64,000 bases of DNA from Bacteroidota bacterium (GTDB lineage Bacteria; Bacteroidota; Bacteroidia; 2-12-FULL-35-15). A program made the position numbers and the translations under genes. Where the stretch lies: assembly GCA_947504725.1 (NCBI GenBank), contig CANNHN010000001.1, positions 124,001 to 188,000 on the forward strand, given 5' to 3'. Below are positions 61,315 to 64,000 of this stretch, piece by piece. The number at the start of each line of letters is the position of its first letter. Within the stretch, counting starts at the first letter, position 1. Under the pieces are notes generated by a model, which saw only the letters and a program-made list of their open reading frames with translations, had not been told where the DNA came from and did no database searches.

Positions 61315-63423
61315 TTATAATCGAACGCCAAACACCAATACATCATCTACTTGTTCTCTGCTGGCTTTCCACGATTTGAAATTATTTTCTAGAACACTTT
61401 GTTGTTCATTCATTGTTTTGCCTTGAATACTAATCAGCAATTCCTTCATGTTTTTGGTCATCATTTTTTTGCCTTGGTCGCCACCAAATTGATCAGCATA
61501 ACCATCAGTGCTTAAATAAAAGGAATCACCTTTAGAAAGCTTAATTTCATGATTAGTAAATTCTCTTACATCATTTGAATATGCTCCTCCTATTGAATGT
61601 TTGTCTGCTTTGTATTCTGTTATTTCTTTCGAATTGTTTTTAATTAACCACAATGGACGCAAAGCTCCAGCATATTCAATGTTTGAATAATTTGTTTTGT
61701 CGAAAGAAACAATCGCGATATCCATTCCATCTTTTGTATCGCTAGTAGTTGAGTCTTGCTTCAACGATTTTTTTACTCCATCATGCAAATTCGTTAAAAT
61801 CATATTTGGTTTTGTGATTCCTTTTTCGATCACAATTTGAGTTAAAATATCGTTCCCAACCATACTCATAAATGCGCCAGGCACACCATGTCCTGTGCAA
61901 TCAGCAATGGCAACAATTAGTTGATTTCCTTTTTCGGCAAACCAATAAAAATCTCCGCTAACAATATCTTTTGGTTGATATATGATGAACGAATCAGATA
62001 GCTGTTTTTGTAAATTTTCAATTGATGGAAGTATAGCTGTTTGAATTCTTCTGGCGTAGTTAATACTATCTGTAATGTCTTTGTTTTTAACTTCAATTTC
62101 TATGTACGCTGACTGTAAAGCAATGTTTGCTTTTTGTTTTTCTTTGAATTGACGAAAAATAAAAAAGGCAAGGATAATAACTATTAATAATCCTGCACCA
62201 ATCGACCATGTAATAATTTGTTGTTGTTTAAAGTTTGCCGTCTGAATCTCTTTGTCTTTATTCAATAATTCAATTTCTTGTTCTTGTTTTTCGCTGTCAT
62301 ACTTGGCTTGCATGTCATTCATTTGTGCACTATTCTCTTCATTAAAGAGACTGTCTTTCATATTCGAATACAAATTATGATAATCGTATGCTTGTTTATA
62401 GTCTCCGTTTTTATAAGAGAGGTCGGCTAAATTTAAATAAGAGCCTCTCATCTCTTCTTTGTTTCCAGTTGCAACTCCAATCGACAATGCCCTTTCATAA
62501 TAGTTTTTGGCTATCGCAGGTTTATTGAGACTTAAATAACATTGACCAATTGTATTTAAATAAGTTGCATGGGACTTTTTGTCTCCAATATTTTCAACAA
62601 TTTCTAGACCTTTTGATAAATATTTTAAGGCATCATCGTATTTTTTTTGTTCAGCATAAACAGACCCAATGTTTCCAAGTGCATTTAAAATCCATTTTTG
62701 ATTTTTAATTTCTTCCGCAATTTTCAAACCTTTGAAATAATAGGAGAGTGCTGTATCGTACATTTTTCTTCTTCCATAAACATTCCCCATATTAATATAG
62801 CTTGCTGATACTCCGTATTTGTCTTTTAATTCAAAGCGAATATTTAGTCCTTTCAAGTGAAATTCTTCTTCTTTTTTGCTATTCCCTTGTCGACCATATA
62901 CATTACCAATTGCAGCGTAGCAGTTACCTATTAAATCTTTTTTGTCGAGAAGTTCATAAAGTTTTAATGTTTTGAAAAAATTTTCATTCGCTTTTGCATA
63001 ATTTCCGGTATATACTTCTAAAATTCCTATTTGGTAAATCATATTAGCCATTCGGAATTGATTCTTTTCTTTTTCAAATAGAATTAAAGCTTCTTGATAA
63101 TTTTTTTTAGCCGATGAAAAGTTCCCTTTTCCGTATTCGAATAATCCTTTTGTATTATAGCATTCAGCAATCCAATGTTGAGAATTTAGTTCATTGGCTA
63201 ATTTAGTAGCTTCTTCAATCAGGGGAGGAACTTTGTTCGGGTTCGTCTGCAGATGTGCACCGCATAGAAGGATCAGTGTGCTGATTTTGCTTGTGTCTTT
63301 TATTGAAGTCTTTAAAACAGCTTCAAGGCTATCAATTTTAGCCTGAATGTTTTTTTGTGCCAAAACGGTATTTGCAGAAATGCAAATAGACAGGAAAATG
63401 AAATATAGTAAATACTTTTTCAT
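61315..63423 (-). CDS. TPR / membrane / SpoIIE phosphatase (paralogue)
   Basis: Intact sister of the gene downstream. Signal peptide 1-22 (ending VLAQK); seven or so TPR units (~45-350, e.g. YINMGNVYGRRKMYDTALSY, NIGSVYAEQKKYDDALKYLS) facing the periplasm; a coiled coil (~365-395); a transmembrane helix (IITWSIGAGLLIVIILAFFIF); a linker DSINYARRIQTAILP; and the SpoIIE PP2C domain with VSGDFYW, IADCTGHGVPGAFMS, DGMDIAIVSFD and LSTDGYADQFGG. Length 702 aa. The topology suggests periplasmic sensing coupled to a cytoplasmic phosphatase. The paralogue starts 22 bp after this stop. Confidence 0.92.
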   Translation of the reverse strand: MKKYLLYFIFLSICISANTVLAQKNIQAKIDSLEAVLKTSIKDTSKISTLILLCGAHLQTNPNKVPPLIEEATKLANELNSQHWIAECYNTKGLFEYGKGNFSSAKKNYQEALILFEKEKNQFRMANMIYQIGILEVYTGNYAKANENFFKTLKLYELLDKKDLIGNCYAAIGNVYGRQGNSKKEEEFHLKGLNIRFELKDKYGVSASYINMGNVYGRRKMYDTALSYYFKGLKIAEEIKNQKWILNALGNIGSVYAEQKKYDDALKYLSKGLEIVENIGDKKSHATYLNTIGQCYLSLNKPAIAKNYYERALSIGVATGNKEEMRGSYLNLADLSYKNGDYKQAYDYHNLYSNMKDSLFNEENSAQMNDMQAKYDSEKQEQEIELLNKDKEIQTANFKQQQIITWSIGAGLLIVIILAFFIFRQFKEKQKANIALQSAYIEIEVKNKDITDSINYARRIQTAILPSIENLQKQLSDSFIIYQPKDIVSGDFYWFAEKGNQLIVAIADCTGHGVPGAFMSMVGNDILTQIVIEKGITKPNMILTNLHDGVKKSLKQDSTTSDTKDGMDIAIVSFDKTNYSNIEYAGALRPLWLIKNNSKEITEYKADKHSIGGAYSNDVREFTNHEIKLSKGDSFYLSTDGYADQFGGDQGKKMMTKNMKELLISIQGKTMNEQQSVLENNFKSWKASREQVDDVLVFGVRL

Positions 63424-63464
63424 ATGGAGATATTAAGAGTATCTCGTAAATATATGAAAATTAT

Positions 63465-63917
63465 TTATTTTTTCTTTTTTGATTTAGCTTTTGCTTCAGC
63501 TTTAGCTTTGTCTAGTTTAATATTGTCGCGAATTTCTTTCCAATATTCGGCACCATAAGCAACAAAAATTTCAGAGCCAGCGAGGATGTTTTTTTCTGCT
63601 TTTATCCAACCGGATTGTTTGTACACAACGTAACAACAATTGTTTGTAATGCCTTTTACTTTTGTTATCCCCTTTGCATCGTTAGCATATCTAGCAATTT
63701 CTTTTGGAGTATAGTAGGCATCAACACACTTCTTTTTACTAATGTAAAAGGCGTATCCGTAAATGTCATTTTCTGCTCTTCTGTCTAACTCAGCTTCTGT
63801 AACGATTTCGCCAAGATATTCGACAATCCGCACACCTTTTTTAATGTCTTTTTTTGTGAATAGTCCTTTTCCCGTTCCAGGTAAGGTTGATTTTTTAATT
63901 ATAAAATCTGGGTGCAT
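63465..63917 (-). CDS. SET-domain protein with lysine/alanine-rich tail
   Basis: Candidate protein-lysine methyltransferase. The SET domain covers ~5-125: GTGKGLFTKKDIKKGVRIVEYLGE (SAM-binding N-flank), then the pseudoknot region RYANDAKGITKVKGITNNCCY and the FVAYGAEYW catalytic Tyr segment. The usual NHS is replaced by ANDA, as in some bacterial SET proteins. The tail (~133-150, KAKAEAKAKSKKKK) resembles histone H1 or bacterial H1-like tails. Length 150 aa. A TATTTTTG box (63944-63937) lies 19 nt before the ATG. The substrate is unknown. Confidence 0.82.
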   Translation of the reverse strand: MHPDFIIKKSTLPGTGKGLFTKKDIKKGVRIVEYLGEIVTEAELDRRAENDIYGYAFYISKKKCVDAYYTPKEIARYANDAKGITKVKGITNNCCYVVYKQSGWIKAEKNILAGSEIFVAYGAEYWKEIRDNIKLDKAKAEAKAKSKKKK

Positions 63918-63936
63918 ATATTTGTTTTTGTGGGCG

Positions 63937-63944
63937 CAAAAATA
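63937..63944 (-). promoter_or_regulatory. -7 box of the SET-domain gene (TATTTTTG)
   Basis: Exact TAnnTTTG on the minus strand, 19 nt before the ATG at 63917. Confidence 0.5.
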
Positions 63945-64000
63945 GTAAAAGCTTTTAATGATAAATCATTTGTTGAAGTTTAAATGCAATTATAATTGAA

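Noticed and set aside
1-64000. Defence island, prophage, secondary-metabolite cluster, tRNA/rRNA genes
   Set aside because: No integrase, capsid, nuclease-methylase pair, NRPS/PKS, or tRNA-like cloverleaf was recognised on either strand while reading the gaps.

Overview
The window looks like chromosome from a Bacteroidota bacterium, probably an uncultured or environmental relative of the Flavobacteriales/Chitinophagales. It is AT-rich. Secreted proteins end in type IX secretion (T9SS) sorting domains of both the A kind and the gliding-motility-associated kind. A SprB-like giant adhesin is followed by a PorP/SprF-family gene. Many genes are preceded by the Bacteroidota -7 promoter box TAnnTTTG. 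Other markers are S46 dipeptidyl-peptidase, bacillithiol BshB1, type B L31 and a long-form IspH. I see no rRNA, tRNA, prophage, CRISPR-Cas or recognisable defence island. Most of the window is housekeeping and envelope biology.

Layout. 0-3 kb: a glycosyltransferase and a T9SS-secreted protein. 3-8 kb: ispH diverging from a surE / small membrane protein / lpxB / spoIID-like run (envelope and lipid A). 8-17 kb: a DUF2279 protein, glutaminase, an MFS exporter, a metallophosphoesterase, an AlkC-like DNA alkylation repair gene bracketed by two palindromic elements, a flippase-like membrane protein, a HEAT-like protein and a second glycosyltransferase. 17-25.5 kb: a MORN/YwqK protein with mnmA, a 235-bp MITE-like element, then a close-packed lipoprotein / S8 protease / S46 peptidase / cinA run. 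25.5-33.5 kb: an SPFH protein, a T9SS pseudogene broken by one stop codon, a hybrid histidine kinase broken by a one-base frameshift, and a PD40-amidohydrolase. 33.8-43.1 kb: the surface-adhesin locus, with a 1963-aa SprB-repeat protein, a 641-aa sister adhesin (631 aa from its preferred start), and a PorP/SprF protein with a C-terminal SPOR-like domain. 43-46.5 kb: a tiny 48-aa gene opposite rpmE2, then sucC, a 37-aa small ORF and a PAS-SpoIIE phosphatase. 46.5-55.5 kb, all minus strand: maf, ubiA-like, kdsC-like, DUF2520 and the cytochrome c maturation genes ccmF, E, D, C, B, then a beta-CASP nuclease. 55.6-59.4 kb: glutathione peroxidase, bshB1, ffh, folD. 59.4-64 kb: two tandem TPR-membrane-SpoIIE phosphatases and a SET-domain protein.

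The strongest candidates for something new are these. (1) In the SprB-like adhesin, a CxxxC motif occurs in exactly the four repeats that also carry an L-C-[AP]-G cysteine, which suggests an optional second disulphide. (2) The adhesin locus ends in a PorP/SprF protein fused to a SPOR-like domain. (3) Short tandem arrays of degenerate TGTCATTYCGA half-units with a 23-27 bp period recur at three loci, each ending in a full REP-like unit. (4) Two small genes are probably missed by standard calling: 48 aa at 43123-43269 and 37 aa at 45143-45256. (5) Three genes are interrupted by single-base lesions, two of them in homopolymer runs, so they are either phase-variable/decaying genes or assembly errors. 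(6) At least six genes have a -7 box only 3-7 nt before the start codon, implying leaderless or nearly leaderless mRNAs.
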